From Chloroflexota bacterium (GTDB lineage Bacteria; Chloroflexota; Dormibacteria; Dormibacterales; Dormibacteraceae), in contig VBDR01000027.1 of NCBI GenBank assembly GCA_005882135.1, forward strand, positions 1-64,000: a stretch of 64,000 bases of DNA, in the 5' to 3' direction. Positions 13,828 through 22,208 of this stretch are shown one piece after another. The translations under genes and the position numbers were made by a program. Every line of letters begins with the position of its first letter. Position 1 is the first letter of the stretch. A model generated the notes under the pieces. The model was not told the DNA's origin and did not search any database. It saw nothing but the letters and a program-made list of their open reading frames with translations.

Positions 13828-14928
13828 ATGATTCGATCGATGCCCGCCACCGCAATCGCCGTCCTGCACGGCGACCAGACCGGCGAGGAGCTGCTCCGCG
13901 AGGCGCTGCGCGTCCTGGATCCAGGCGTGCTCGGTCTGCAGGTCGAAACCCGGGATTTCGACCTCTCCCTCGAGGAGCGCCGGCATACCCGCAACCAGTG
14001 CGTCCTCGACGCCGCCGAAGCGCTCCGTCAGCTCGGTTTTGGCATCAAGGCGGCCACCATCACCCCCGAAGGGGCCGGCGACGTCGGGAGCCCCAACGCG
14101 ATCCTGCGTAAGCAGATCGATGGGCGGGTCATCGTCCGCACCGGTCGCCGCATCCCGGGCGTACGGCCGCTCGCCGGCGTGCACGCGCCGATCTCCGTGA
14201 TCCGGATGGCGGTCGACGATGCGTACGGGGCCAGGGAGTGGCGCGAGGGCCACGACCTCGACGAGTGGGCCTACCGCACCGAGAAGATCAGCCGCCGCAC
14301 CTGCCGGATCGTGGCCGACTACGCATTCCGCCATGCCCGCCGCATCGAGGCGAAGGTCTTCGGCGGGCCGAAGTTCACGGTCAGCCCGGTGTACGAGGGG
14401 ATGTTCAAGGAGGAGCTGGACGCCGCGGCCGGGCGGCACCCCGACGTCCGCTACGAGCCACACCTCATCGACGCCACCTACGCCCTGCTCCTTGCCACCA
14501 GCGGCGAGGCGCTGGTCATCCCGGCACTGAACCGCGACGGCGACACGCTCTCGGACCTGGTCATGCAGATGTTCGGGACCATCGCGGGCGCCGAGTCGAC
14601 CCTGCTGGCATTCGATGAGTCGGGCGCCGTCACGGTGGCGATGACCGAGGCTCCGCACGGGACCGCACCGGCGCTGGAGGGCAAGAACGTCGCCAACCCG
14701 ATGGCGATGATCATGTCCGTGGCCTCGCTGCTCGGCTACATGAAAGGTGAGGATGCCCGGCGAGCCTCGCGCGCGATCTACGAGGCTGCCCTGGAGGCGG
14801 TTTCGGAGGGTGTGCGGACCGCGGACCTCGGAGGCCAGGCCTCAACGTCCGACTTCACAGCCGATGTGATCCACCGGGTCAAGACGAAGGTCGAAGTGTG
14901 GAGCTCCTTGGCCGACATCGAGAGATAG
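13828..14928 (+). CDS. Isocitrate/isopropylmalate-family NAD(P) dehydrogenase
   Basis: 366-aa beta-decarboxylating dehydrogenase. Evidence is LHGDQTGEELL near the N-terminus, a substrate-site arginine cluster around GRVIVRTGRRIPGVRPL, the catalytic Tyr in AYRTEKISRR, and the metal/cofactor region EAPHGTAPALEGKNVANPMAM. Length and the H-G-T-A-P-x-L-x-G motif are those of homo-oligomeric NAD- or NADP-dependent isocitrate or isopropylmalate dehydrogenases. No leuCD neighbours are present, so I favour isocitrate dehydrogenase without being sure. Starts at 13828 and 13840 are both plausible. Confidence 0.8.
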   Translation: MIRSMPATAIAVLHGDQTGEELLREALRVLDPGVLGLQVETRDFDLSLEERRHTRNQCVLDAAEALRQLGFGIKAATITPEGAGDVGSPNAILRKQIDGRVIVRTGRRIPGVRPLAGVHAPISVIRMAVDDAYGAREWREGHDLDEWAYRTEKISRRTCRIVADYAFRHARRIEAKVFGGPKFTVSPVYEGMFKEELDAAAGRHPDVRYEPHLIDATYALLLATSGEALVIPALNRDGDTLSDLVMQMFGTIAGAESTLLAFDESGAVTVAMTEAPHGTAPALEGKNVANPMAMIMSVASLLGYMKGEDARRASRAIYEAALEAVSEGVRTADLGGQASTSDFTADVIHRVKTKVEVWSSLADIER

Positions 14929-14930
14929 GT

Positions 14931-14978
14931 CCCTTCCCCGCTCGCCGGGGAAGGTGGCGCGGAGCGCCGGATGGGGAG
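14931..14978. repeat. Dispersed GC-rich hairpin repeat, copy 2 (B-type)
   Basis: CCCTTCCCCGCTCGCCGGGG then AAGGTGGC-GCGGAGCGCCGGATGGGGAG. The first part is a CCCCG-CTCG-CCGGGG hairpin and the second a GGCGC-GGA-GCGCC hairpin. It fills the junction between the dehydrogenase and the SGNH hydrolase, and its GGATGGGG contains the ATG (14971) used as the start of the hydrolase. Confidence 0.8.
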
Positions 14979-15591
14979 AATTGAGCTTGCTATCCGATAT
15001 CTGGCGCTCGGCGACTCGTACACCATCGGCACCGGCGCCTCCGACGAGTCGCGCAGCTGGCCGGCGATCATCGCCGCGCGACTCAACGCCGAGCTCACCA
15101 ACCCGGCGGTAAACGGCTACACGACGCTGGACCTCATCCGGCACGAGCTGCCTCTGGTCAAGGGCCTGCAGCCTGACCTCGTTTCGGTCCTGATCGGGGT
15201 CAACGACCTGGTCCAGGGCCGAACGCTTGAGCAGTACCGCGACTCGCTGCGCACGATCTACGAAGAAGTGGCGACTCTGAAACTGGCCGCGGGGCGCGTC
15301 GCGGCGGTCTCGATTCCGACGTGGTCATACGCGCCGGCGGCCGCGGACTACGGAGGAGCACAAAAGGTCGACAGGCTCACCAGCGCTTTCAACGCGGTCG
15401 CACGCGAAGAAGCCAAAGCGCGGGATTTCACGTGGGTCGACATCGGGCCCGCAAGCACGGCGCGAATCGGGTCGCAGGGCTGGATCGGCGCCGATCAGCT
15501 GCATCCGGGCGACGCGCAGTACGCCGTCTGGGCCGACGCGATCTGGTCCGCCGTCCGCGAAAGCTGGTCCTCCCCATTCATAGAGAAGTGA
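14971..15591 (+). CDS. SGNH/GDSL-family esterase or lipase-like hydrolase
   Basis: 206-aa SGNH hydrolase with block I LALGDSYTIG (nucleophile Ser), block III IGVNDL (oxyanion Asn) and block V ADQLHP (Asp-His). No signal peptide or lipobox is seen, so a cytoplasmic esterase acting on acylated or acetylated small molecules is likely. The only ATG upstream of block I lies inside repeat copy 2. The next gene on the opposite strand is a PIG-L deacetylase, another carbohydrate-deacylating family, though they are convergent. Confidence 0.85.
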   Translation: MGRIELAIRYLALGDSYTIGTGASDESRSWPAIIAARLNAELTNPAVNGYTTLDLIRHELPLVKGLQPDLVSVLIGVNDLVQGRTLEQYRDSLRTIYEEVATLKLAAGRVAAVSIPTWSYAPAAADYGGAQKVDRLTSAFNAVAREEAKARDFTWVDIGPASTARIGSQGWIGADQLHPGDAQYAVWADAIWSAVRESWSSPFIEK

Positions 15592-15624
15592 CTCCTCCCC
15601 ATTCATATGGGAAGTGGAGGGGGC
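15570..15624. repeat. Dispersed hairpin repeat, copy 3 (C-type, tandem half elements)
   Basis: Two related halves, CCTCCCCATTCATAGAGAAG and CCTCCCCATTCATATGGGAA followed by GTGGAGGGGG, overlap the end of the SGNH gene and the convergent junction with the PIG-L gene. The arrangement is like copy 8 at 33270. Confidence 0.65.
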
Positions 15625-15638
15625 TGCGGGGATGAAGC

Positions 15639-16373
15639 CTAGACGGTGATCCTCTTGAACGACTCCGCGTACTGGTAGCCGCCCTTCTTGCCCACATCGC
15701 GATGCCGCTTGCGCATGAACTTCTCGAAGTCCCACTCGCGGCCCGGCTTGGAGACCTGGCTTTTGTGCTTGCGCAGCGCCTCGATCTTGCGGTCGAGCGT
15801 CGGCGTGATGTCCACCAGATAGTCGCCATGGGTCCAGAACGGGATCCAGACCTCTTTCACCTCGTGCGGCTCGAAGCCCTCCTTGAGCAGCGATCGGAAG
15901 GCGCGGGGGTTCCGCGAGTCAGGGTAGACGGCGGCCATGGTGGCCTCGCCGACGGCGAGGTGGTCAGGATGCGAGCCTCCCATCGGCGCGTCGAGCACCC
16001 GGCCGGGAATGTGCGTGATCACGAGCTCCGGCTTGTACTTACGGATCATCCGCACGATGTCGCGCCGCAGGCCCAGATCAGGCGCGAGATGCCCGTCCTT
16101 GTAGCCCAGGAACTCGACGCGCTTGACGCCGAGCACCCTCGCCGCCGCACGCTGCTCTTTGGCCCGGATGGCGACCAGCTCGGAGTCCTTCTGATTCGGG
16201 TCCTCGCCGCCCTGGCGGCCATCGGTGACGATGACGTAGGTGACGTCCGCCCCGCTGTCCGCCAGCCGAGCGACAGCGCCGCCCGCGCCGAAGTCCGGGT
16301 CATCCGGGTGCGCCGAGACGACCATCACGCGCTGAAACTTGGGAAGTTTTCCGTTGCTTCGGGCCGTCGCCAT
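15639..16373 (-). CDS. PIG-L family deacetylase
   Basis: 244-aa zinc-dependent N-acetylglucosaminyl deacetylase-like protein. The metal motif AHPDDPDFGAGG near the N-terminus and the second site GGSHPDHLAVG are intact. Relatives include MshB, BshB and LmbE-like enzymes; a thiol cofactor or glycolipid role cannot be separated from sequence. I chose the ATG at 16373 (MATARSNGKLPKFQRVMVV). A longer frame to 16541 would overlap the upstream gene and has no homologous look. Confidence 0.9.
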   Translation of the reverse strand: MATARSNGKLPKFQRVMVVSAHPDDPDFGAGGAVARLADSGADVTYVIVTDGRQGGEDPNQKDSELVAIRAKEQRAAARVLGVKRVEFLGYKDGHLAPDLGLRRDIVRMIRKYKPELVITHIPGRVLDAPMGGSHPDHLAVGEATMAAVYPDSRNPRAFRSLLKEGFEPHEVKEVWIPFWTHGDYLVDITPTLDRKIEALRKHKSQVSKPGREWDFEKFMRKRHRDVGKKGGYQYAESFKRITV

Positions 16374-16390
16374 GGGAAGAACGATAAAAG

Positions 16391-18250
16391 CTAGCGCTTC
16401 GCCTTTGCAGGGGCGTGGAGCGAGACCAGCGGGATCGCGGGCTGGATCGGCTGCCAGAGCGCCTCGAGCTGTTCGGCCGTGAGCCGACCCCGGGCGGCGA
16501 TGACACGGCCGCCAAACGCCACGGTCTTCACCGCGGCCCACCCGCCGCTTCCGGCCAGCCGCATGGGAACCGTCACCACCGCGGCCAGGGCCGCGGCTTC
16601 CTCACCGGGCCGCGTGACGCCGTCGGCGACGGCGCGTGACAGCGCGCTGGAATGCGCCTCATCGACCTGCCACGGCTCCGCCAGCGCCGCGCACTGGCTC
16701 GCCCCAAGCCGCCCCACCGCCGTCACATAGCGCGACACCATGGCCCCCAACGCCCGCGGATTCGTGACCGGGATCGCGGATGCGAAGGGCGCGTACGAGG
16801 CCGCGAACTTGATCGGGGTCAGGTGATGGCGGTGGACCAGCGCCGCCAGGGCAAGCCAGGCGGCCACGGCCTCATCGTCCGAGCGCCCGCCGAAGAAATC
16901 GATCATGGCGGTGCCGGCGTTGACGAGGGGCACCACCGCCTCCTGGTTGGGGTCAGGTGCGGCCGCGGCCACGCGCTGCCACTCTCCCCTGTCCAACGCG
17001 GCGACCCGGTGGGCGAAACCGCCCCCATTCATGTGCGCAAAGACGATCATCGGCTCGAAGGGCTCGAGCATCCGGCGGACCTGGTCGACGTCGATCCTGC
17101 CGTGCGACTCGATGGCGAAGCCCGCGCGCTCGACCGCGGAAAAGGCGCGGCACCGCGTGTAGGTATCGAGATCGCGTGTGCCCTCGAGTGCGGCGAGAAT
17201 CGACCTCACGACCCCCGCCGGCTCGGCGGCGAGCTCGCGCGTGACGCTCGCGACGAGCTTGCGGCGATCAAGCACGCGCAACCACTTGATCGGGCTCAAC
17301 TCCGCGGCGCCTTTGATGAATGCCGCGACTTCGGCGTGGTTCGGTCCGTAAGGCGCGGCTGCCCTAGCGGGCGCAGGCTGCACAAACCGGCTGCGAGGCG
17401 GACGAGTGATGGTCTTGATCGCCCTGTTGACGGCGCTCCGCACACGCTCGCCCGCCGGATGCGTCTCGACTTCGCTGAGCGAGGCAAGCGGAATCACCGC
17501 TTCGAGCGGCGTCCAGAGCTCGGCGATCTCCTGAAGGCTCAGCTCGCCCATGGCGCCGAGCACCCTGCCGCCGTGGACTGCGGTGCGCACCGCTGACCAT
17601 CCCTGATCACCGACCAGGTGGTTTGGAATCAGGGACAGGGCCGCCACGGCGACCGCCTCCTCACTCTTCACGTGCTTGTTCTTGGCGACCGCCTGCAGCA
17701 AAGCATGCGACGCGCCGGGCTCGATGCGCCAGCGGTTGGCCAGCGCCTCAACCTCTTCCCGGGTCAGCGCCTGGAGCAGCTCGAGGAAGCGCCGCGTCTT
17801 CGGATCCAGCACGTCAGAGCCCGACAGCGGGATGAGGACGGCGAAGGGCGCGTAGTGGACCGCGAACTTCAGCGCCGGCAGCTGCGAGCGCACGACGAGC
17901 GCCGTCATCGCCTGCCAGGCGGCCACCTGCTTTTCCTCGCTTCGCTTGACCAGGGTGTCGAAAAGAACCTCGCCGGCTCGAGCGAGCGGTTCCGAGATCA
18001 GCCGCTCGCTGCTCCGGATCGCGACCTGGATCGAACGGGCGGAATCCCGCGACCCGGCGCCGTCCTTGCTGACCGAGGCGACGAGGCGGCGGGTGGCCAG
18101 GACCTGTCGCCACTGCCACGGCGTCAGCTGGCCCGCGGCGACGATGAAGGCTTCGACCTCCGCCGTGTGCGGCCCGAACCGATGTGAGGCCTCGTCATTG
18201 GACCTCTGGATGCGGCCGAGCAGACCTTGGGAGGCGGGCGCCACCCGCAC
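16391..18250 (-). CDS. Internally duplicated helical protein of unknown function
   Basis: 619-aa, Ala-rich, mostly helical, no signal peptide or membrane segment. It is a clear tandem duplication. Residues 25-260 match 301-612: FGPHTAEVEAFIVAAGQLTP versus YGPNHAEVAAFIKGAAELSP, RRLVASV versus RKLVASV, LKFAVHYAPFAVLIP versus IKFAASYAPFASAIP, and GELSLQEIAELWTPLEAVIP versus GRLTAEQLEALWQPIQPAIP. I do not recognise the family and see no catalytic motif. It is 17 bp upstream of the PIG-L gene, same strand, and 43 bp downstream of pyk's end. A scaffold, or an enzyme with two similar lobes, is possible. Confidence 0.75.
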   Translation of the reverse strand: MRVAPASQGLLGRIQRSNDEASHRFGPHTAEVEAFIVAAGQLTPWQWRQVLATRRLVASVSKDGAGSRDSARSIQVAIRSSERLISEPLARAGEVLFDTLVKRSEEKQVAAWQAMTALVVRSQLPALKFAVHYAPFAVLIPLSGSDVLDPKTRRFLELLQALTREEVEALANRWRIEPGASHALLQAVAKNKHVKSEEAVAVAALSLIPNHLVGDQGWSAVRTAVHGGRVLGAMGELSLQEIAELWTPLEAVIPLASLSEVETHPAGERVRSAVNRAIKTITRPPRSRFVQPAPARAAAPYGPNHAEVAAFIKGAAELSPIKWLRVLDRRKLVASVTRELAAEPAGVVRSILAALEGTRDLDTYTRCRAFSAVERAGFAIESHGRIDVDQVRRMLEPFEPMIVFAHMNGGGFAHRVAALDRGEWQRVAAAAPDPNQEAVVPLVNAGTAMIDFFGGRSDDEAVAAWLALAALVHRHHLTPIKFAASYAPFASAIPVTNPRALGAMVSRYVTAVGRLGASQCAALAEPWQVDEAHSSALSRAVADGVTRPGEEAAALAAVVTVPMRLAGSGGWAAVKTVAFGGRVIAARGRLTAEQLEALWQPIQPAIPLVSLHAPAKAKR

Positions 18251-18293
18251 ATTTTCGGTTGCCCGGGCCGCCCGAAGACCCCCTTAAGGGACC

Positions 18294-19751
18294 TTAAACG
18301 CTCTCCACTTTGAGCAGGTTTGTCTGGCCGGGGCGACCGACAGGGACCCCCGCCACGACCACTACCCGGTCGCCGGGCCGGACCATGCCGCTGACGAGGG
18401 CTGCCTCGGTCGCGTTCGAGATCATCTGGTCGGTATCCCGGCCGGGGCTGACGAGCAGCGGGACGACACCCGAGTACAGCGCCGTCCGGCGGAGCACCTC
18501 GGGGTGCGGACTCGCCGCCACGACCGGCATCGGCGGCCGGGCCTTGCTGCAGCGCAGCGCGGTCGTCCCCGACTCGGTGAAGGCGATGATCAACTTGGCG
18601 TGGATCTCCGCGGCCGTGGCGGCGGCGGCGTGGGCGATCGCGCTCCCGACCTCGCCCGGCTCGCGCCAGATCTGGCGGGCGCGCTCGTAGTCAGGATGCT
18701 TTTGAGCGGCGAGGCAGATGCGGGCCATCGCGCGCACCGCCTCGACCGGGTGGGCGCCGATCGAGGTCTCCTGGGAGAGCATCACAGCGTCGGTGCCGTC
18801 CCAGATCGCGTTGGCGACATCGGACGCCTCCGCCCGGGTCGGCCGATTGGAGGTGACCATCGACTCCAGCATCTCTGTCGCGGTGATGACCGGCACGCCG
18901 GCGCGGTTGGCGCGGTCGATCACATCCTTCTGCACCGCCGGCAGGTCGCCGAGCTTCAACTCCACCCCCAGGTCGCCGCGAGCGACCATCACCGCGTCCG
19001 CCACCTCGAGGATCTTGCTGAGCTGCCGGATCGCCTCCAGCTTCTCGAGCTTGGCGATGACGGGGATCTTGCCGCCGAGGTGCTCCTGGCAAGCGATCAC
19101 GTCCTCGGGCCGCCGCACAAACGAGAGCGCGAGGTAATCAACCTCGAGCTCGACGGCCAGCTTCAGGTCGGACAGGTCCTTTTCCGTGAGCGCGGGCAGG
19201 GGCAGGGTGCGGCCGGGGACGCTCACGCCCTTGCGCTCGCCCAGCAGCCCGCCCCGCACCACCGAAGCCTCGGCCTGGCCATCCGACACAGCACGGACAG
19301 CCAGCTCGATCCGGCCGTCGTCGAGCAGCACCCGATCCCCCGGCCGCAGGGCCTGGACGAGCTCCTCATGGCTGACGTGGATCTGGTTGGGTTCCAGTTT
19401 CACCTCCGCACCTTGTGGGGAGGTCGCGCCGGAGGCGCGGGTGGGGGCGCTCGCACCTCCACCCACGAGGGTCACGACTCGTCCCCGAACCAGCCTTTGA
19501 AACGTGCCCTCGACCCTCCCCGTCCGGATCTTCGGACCCTGGAGGTCGCCCAGCAGCGCAACGGGCCGGCCCGCCGCCTCCGCCGCCTCCCTTACGTTGG
19601 CAGCCGCCTGCTGATGGGTGTCCGCGTCGCCATGCGAGAAATTGAGCCGGGCGACGTCCATGCCGGCCAGGACCATCGCCCGCAGCACCTGGGGCGATGA
19701 GCTCGACGGCCCGATTGTGCAGACGATCCGCGTGCGCCGGACCTGGCTCAC
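18294..19751 (-). CDS. pyk: Pyruvate kinase with a repeat-derived insert in the B domain
   Basis: 485-aa pyruvate kinase (phosphoenolpyruvate + ADP to pyruvate + ATP). Landmarks: RTRIVCTIGPSSSS, RLNFSHGD, GDLQGPKIRTGR, the signature VIAKLEKLEAI with the catalytic Lys, MVARGDLGVEL and ATEMLESM. The GTG start overlaps the NYN gene's TGA (GTGA). Residues 102-117 (SAPTRASGATSPQGAE region) are encoded by a dispersed palindromic repeat inserted in frame in the mobile B domain lid, just before the normally short strand preceding RPGDRVLLDDG. All active-site residues remain. Confidence 0.97.
   Translation of the reverse strand: MSQVRRTRIVCTIGPSSSSPQVLRAMVLAGMDVARLNFSHGDADTHQQAAANVREAAEAAGRPVALLGDLQGPKIRTGRVEGTFQRLVRGRVVTLVGGGASAPTRASGATSPQGAEVKLEPNQIHVSHEELVQALRPGDRVLLDDGRIELAVRAVSDGQAEASVVRGGLLGERKGVSVPGRTLPLPALTEKDLSDLKLAVELEVDYLALSFVRRPEDVIACQEHLGGKIPVIAKLEKLEAIRQLSKILEVADAVMVARGDLGVELKLGDLPAVQKDVIDRANRAGVPVITATEMLESMVTSNRPTRAEASDVANAIWDGTDAVMLSQETSIGAHPVEAVRAMARICLAAQKHPDYERARQIWREPGEVGSAIAHAAAATAAEIHAKLIIAFTESGTTALRCSKARPPMPVVAASPHPEVLRRTALYSGVVPLLVSPGRDTDQMISNATEAALVSGMVRPGDRVVVVAGVPVGRPGQTNLLKVESV
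19401..19448. repeat. Dispersed GC-rich hairpin repeat, copy 4 (A-type), inside pyk
   Basis: CACCTCCGCACCTTGTGGGG then AGGTCGCGCCGGAGGCGCGG then GTGGGGGC. It matches the A-type consensus with a few mismatches in the first stem and is translated in frame as part of pyruvate kinase. Confidence 0.85.
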
Positions 19752-20185
19752 TGGTAGCGCTTCACGCGGCGCGTCATCTCCTGCTCGGCGTCGATGACGC
19801 GCCGCTCCAGCTCGAGCGCGCTGATCACGGCGCCGCCCATGCCTCGCACGAGGTCTCGCTGAAAGCGGTCGGAGGTCGCGACCGTGATCACGTCACCCGA
19901 TTTGGTCGCGTCATAGGCGATCCGTTCGATGACGTGGTCGGCGGAATGTCCCTTGCGCGTGAAGATCACGCGCACCCCCTCCACGGTGTCCTCGGAGTTG
20001 GAAAGCGACGCTGAGTGGTGGGCATCGAAGACAATGGTCACCTCGTCCCCGGACACCAGCCCGAGCACCGACAGTCGCTCGATCAGCTTGTCGCGTGCCG
20101 CCTCCAGTGACGCGCTGGACGCCAGGTGCTTCAGCGACGTCCACGCGTGGACGACGTTGTAACCGTCGACGATGAGGCGCTCCAA
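19748..20185 (-). CDS. YacP-like NYN domain ribonuclease
   Basis: 145-aa NYN/PIN-like protein. The acidic metal-binding set is visible as LIVDGYNVVHAW, VFDAHHS, and TSDRFQRD near the C-terminus. YacP/Rae1 of Bacillus is a ribosome-associated endonuclease of this family, so mRNA cleavage is the best guess. TTG at 20185 is the best available start, but the AGGAG in front of it is too close, so the start is uncertain. It overlaps pyk by 4 bp and follows the M50 gene with essentially no gap. Confidence 0.85.
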   Translation of the reverse strand: MERLIVDGYNVVHAWTSLKHLASSASLEAARDKLIERLSVLGLVSGDEVTIVFDAHHSASLSNSEDTVEGVRVIFTRKGHSADHVIERIAYDATKSGDVITVATSDRFQRDLVRGMGGAVISALELERRVIDAEQEMTRRVKRYQ

Positions 20186-20189
20186 CTCC

Positions 20190-21461
20190 TCAGAGAAACC
20201 GCATGTTGAGCTGGCCGAAGATGATCAGCGCCTGATCGATGTTGGCGAGCGCAGTCAGCTGCAGCACGGCGTGATAGAAGGCGCTGCGCACCGGGGCGAC
20301 GAACCAAAGCAGAGCGAAAACGGCGTAAATGGCAAGCAGGCTGAAGCGCATGGCGGCGTACTGCACGGAGTACGGCAGCCACGGCCGGATGATGCCGAAG
20401 CCGTCAAGCCCGGGCACGGGCAGCAGGTTCAGCACGGCCGCCATGGCCATGAAGAATCCAAGCAACGCGAGCGCGCCGAAGAAGTTGACGTTGTGAGGCC
20501 CGATCCACGAGGCTTGGTTTGCGATCGAGAAAACCGCCGCGATCACCAAGCCGCACACCAGGGTCCCGACCGGTCCGGCCACCGCTACAGCCGAGCTCCA
20601 ACCACGGGTTCGCAGCGCGGAGTGATTGATGTAGACCGCACCGCCCGGGAGCGCGATCCCGCCCAGCAGCAGGAACACGATCGGCAGGACCAGGCTCATC
20701 GAGACATTCGTGTAGCGCAGAGGGTTCAACGTCAGGTATCCCGCGCTCGCGACAGCGCGATCGCCACCCAGATACGCGACCACCGCATGACCGAACTCGT
20801 GAATGCACAACGACGTGATCCAGCCGCCGACGACGAAGAGGATCGTCCACACGGGCAGATACCGCGGCACGGGGTTCAACCACAGCAGGGCCCCCGCCGC
20901 CGCGGTCGCGGCCACGATGGCGATGAACACTGGGCTGATTCCCAGCACCCCACGCAGTGACGGCCAGGGACGCCGGCGGAGAGCGGCGTCAGGACGCGTC
21001 GGATCGCGATACGACGGGACGCCGGCTCTGCTTCCAGTCTGGACGTGCCGGCGCAGGTCGTAAAGCGTGAGACCGGCTTTCTGCAGCGGGACCGAGGTCG
21101 AGGGCGAGTCGCTGTATAGCATCGCCAGGAGCAGGTGGATCGAGTCGACCTGGTAGTGGCCGAGCACCTGGGCCTCGCGGTTCGCATTGACCAGCAGGTG
21201 GCGCAGGGAAGGTGATGTTGCGGCGCCGTTCGACTCGATTAGAGGCGCGATCGACTTCGGGTCGAACCCCAGCGCATGGATCTCGGTATCGGCCAGGCTG
21301 CCGGGCAGCTGAAGCGTGGCATTGAAGACGTCGGCGGGGGCAACTTGCAACGAGCCGCGAGCTGACGCTACCTTCACTGCGCGCTCCAGAATCTCCCGGG
21401 CATCGCGCGTCAACGCTATGTCAGCGGAGGCGCGGTCAAGCTCCGTGGTGGCGTCAGGCAC
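20190..21461 (-). CDS. Clp_N domain - site-2 protease (M50) fusion
   Basis: 423 aa. Residues 20-142 look like two Clp_N repeats (ILERAVKVASARGSLQVAPAD and LLVNANREAQVLGHYQVDSI, followed by HLLLAMLY), the substrate/adaptor-binding module normally at the N-terminus of ClpC/ClpA. Residues 175-415 are a polytopic intramembrane metalloprotease with HEFGH at 221-225 and the second motif NLLPVPGLDG at 345-354, whose Asp353 would be the third zinc ligand. About six membrane spans. GTG start at 21461. It sits between rlmB and the NYN gene. A soluble Clp_N module on an intramembrane protease suggests adaptor-controlled cleavage of membrane substrates (inference). Confidence 0.85.
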   Translation of the reverse strand: MPDATTELDRASADIALTRDAREILERAVKVASARGSLQVAPADVFNATLQLPGSLADTEIHALGFDPKSIAPLIESNGAATSPSLRHLLVNANREAQVLGHYQVDSIHLLLAMLYSDSPSTSVPLQKAGLTLYDLRRHVQTGSRAGVPSYRDPTRPDAALRRRPWPSLRGVLGISPVFIAIVAATAAAGALLWLNPVPRYLPVWTILFVVGGWITSLCIHEFGHAVVAYLGGDRAVASAGYLTLNPLRYTNVSMSLVLPIVFLLLGGIALPGGAVYINHSALRTRGWSSAVAVAGPVGTLVCGLVIAAVFSIANQASWIGPHNVNFFGALALLGFFMAMAAVLNLLPVPGLDGFGIIRPWLPYSVQYAAMRFSLLAIYAVFALLWFVAPVRSAFYHAVLQLTALANIDQALIIFGQLNMRFL

Positions 21462-21470
21462 CGCTTCAGT

Positions 21471-22199
21471 CTAAGAGAGGGTTTTGGAGGGGGTCTTGCC
21501 CGAAGCCCTCTGGCGCAGGACCTCATAAAGGGCAGCCGCCGCGGCCGCCGAGGCGTTGAAGCTCGCGATGTGGCCCGCAACAGGCAGCCTGACCCGAGCG
21601 TCGCATCGTTCCTTGACGAGGCGGTGGACCCCCGCTCCCTCACCGCCGACGACCACGCACACGCGCTGCGTGAAGTCGAACTCCCACGCCGCCAGCTCGC
21701 CCCGCGGGTCAAGCGCGACGCACCAGATGCCGGCGCGCTTCACCTCGGGGATCGCCGACGGAAGCCCGGAGACGCGCGCGATCGGCATCAGCTCGGCCGC
21801 GCCCGAGCTCGCCTTCACAGCGGCGGGTGACAGGGGGGCGCTGCGGTGCTCGGGGATGATGGCGCCCTCGGCGCCTGCGACCTCAGCACTGCGCAAGATC
21901 GCGCCGAGGTTCTGCGGGTCCATGATCGAGTCGAGCGCGACCAGCAGCGACGGGTTCGTATCGAGCAGCTGCTTCAGCGTCCAGTCGCGGCGCGGCTTGA
22001 GCTCTGCCGCGACGCCCTGGTTGACGCCTGGCGCCATCACGTCGAGCTTGTCCGCGGGCACGACTTCGATGCGCGCGAGCTTCGCCAGCTCCTCGAGGCG
22101 CGCATCGTGGCCGAGACCCGCCGCCTGGTACACCTTGACCACACGTCCCGCGCGCGCAGCCTCGAGCACCGCGTTCCGCCCGTAAATCAGCTGCCTCAA
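21471..22199 (-). CDS. rlmB: 23S rRNA 2'-O-ribose methyltransferase, TrmH/SpoU family
   Basis: 242-aa SpoU-class (alpha/beta-knot) methyltransferase. The N-terminal substrate-binding domain (IYGRNAVLEAARAG) is followed by the knot motifs DSIMDPQNLGAILRSAEVAG (motif 1, catalytic Arg), VVGGEGAGVHRLV (motif 2) and PVAGHIASFNASAAAAAALYE (motif 3). It is most like RlmB (G2251 methylation), although TrmH-like tRNA enzymes are related. The TTG at 22199 fits the family start; the frame is open to 22352, but that part overlaps the divergent cupin gene. Confidence 0.9.
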   Translation of the reverse strand: MRQLIYGRNAVLEAARAGRVVKVYQAAGLGHDARLEELAKLARIEVVPADKLDVMAPGVNQGVAAELKPRRDWTLKQLLDTNPSLLVALDSIMDPQNLGAILRSAEVAGAEGAIIPEHRSAPLSPAAVKASSGAAELMPIARVSGLPSAIPEVKRAGIWCVALDPRGELAAWEFDFTQRVCVVVGGEGAGVHRLVKERCDARVRLPVAGHIASFNASAAAAAALYEVLRQRASGKTPSKTLS

Positions 22200-22208
22200 A
22201 CTGATTGC

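Noticed and set aside
16374..16541. N-terminal extension of the PIG-L deacetylase
   Set aside because: It overlaps the upstream gene and is Arg/Pro-rich; the downstream ATG gives the family's normal length.
21846..22208. N-terminal extension of the cupin gene
   Set aside because: It overlaps rlmB on the other strand and has no homologous character.
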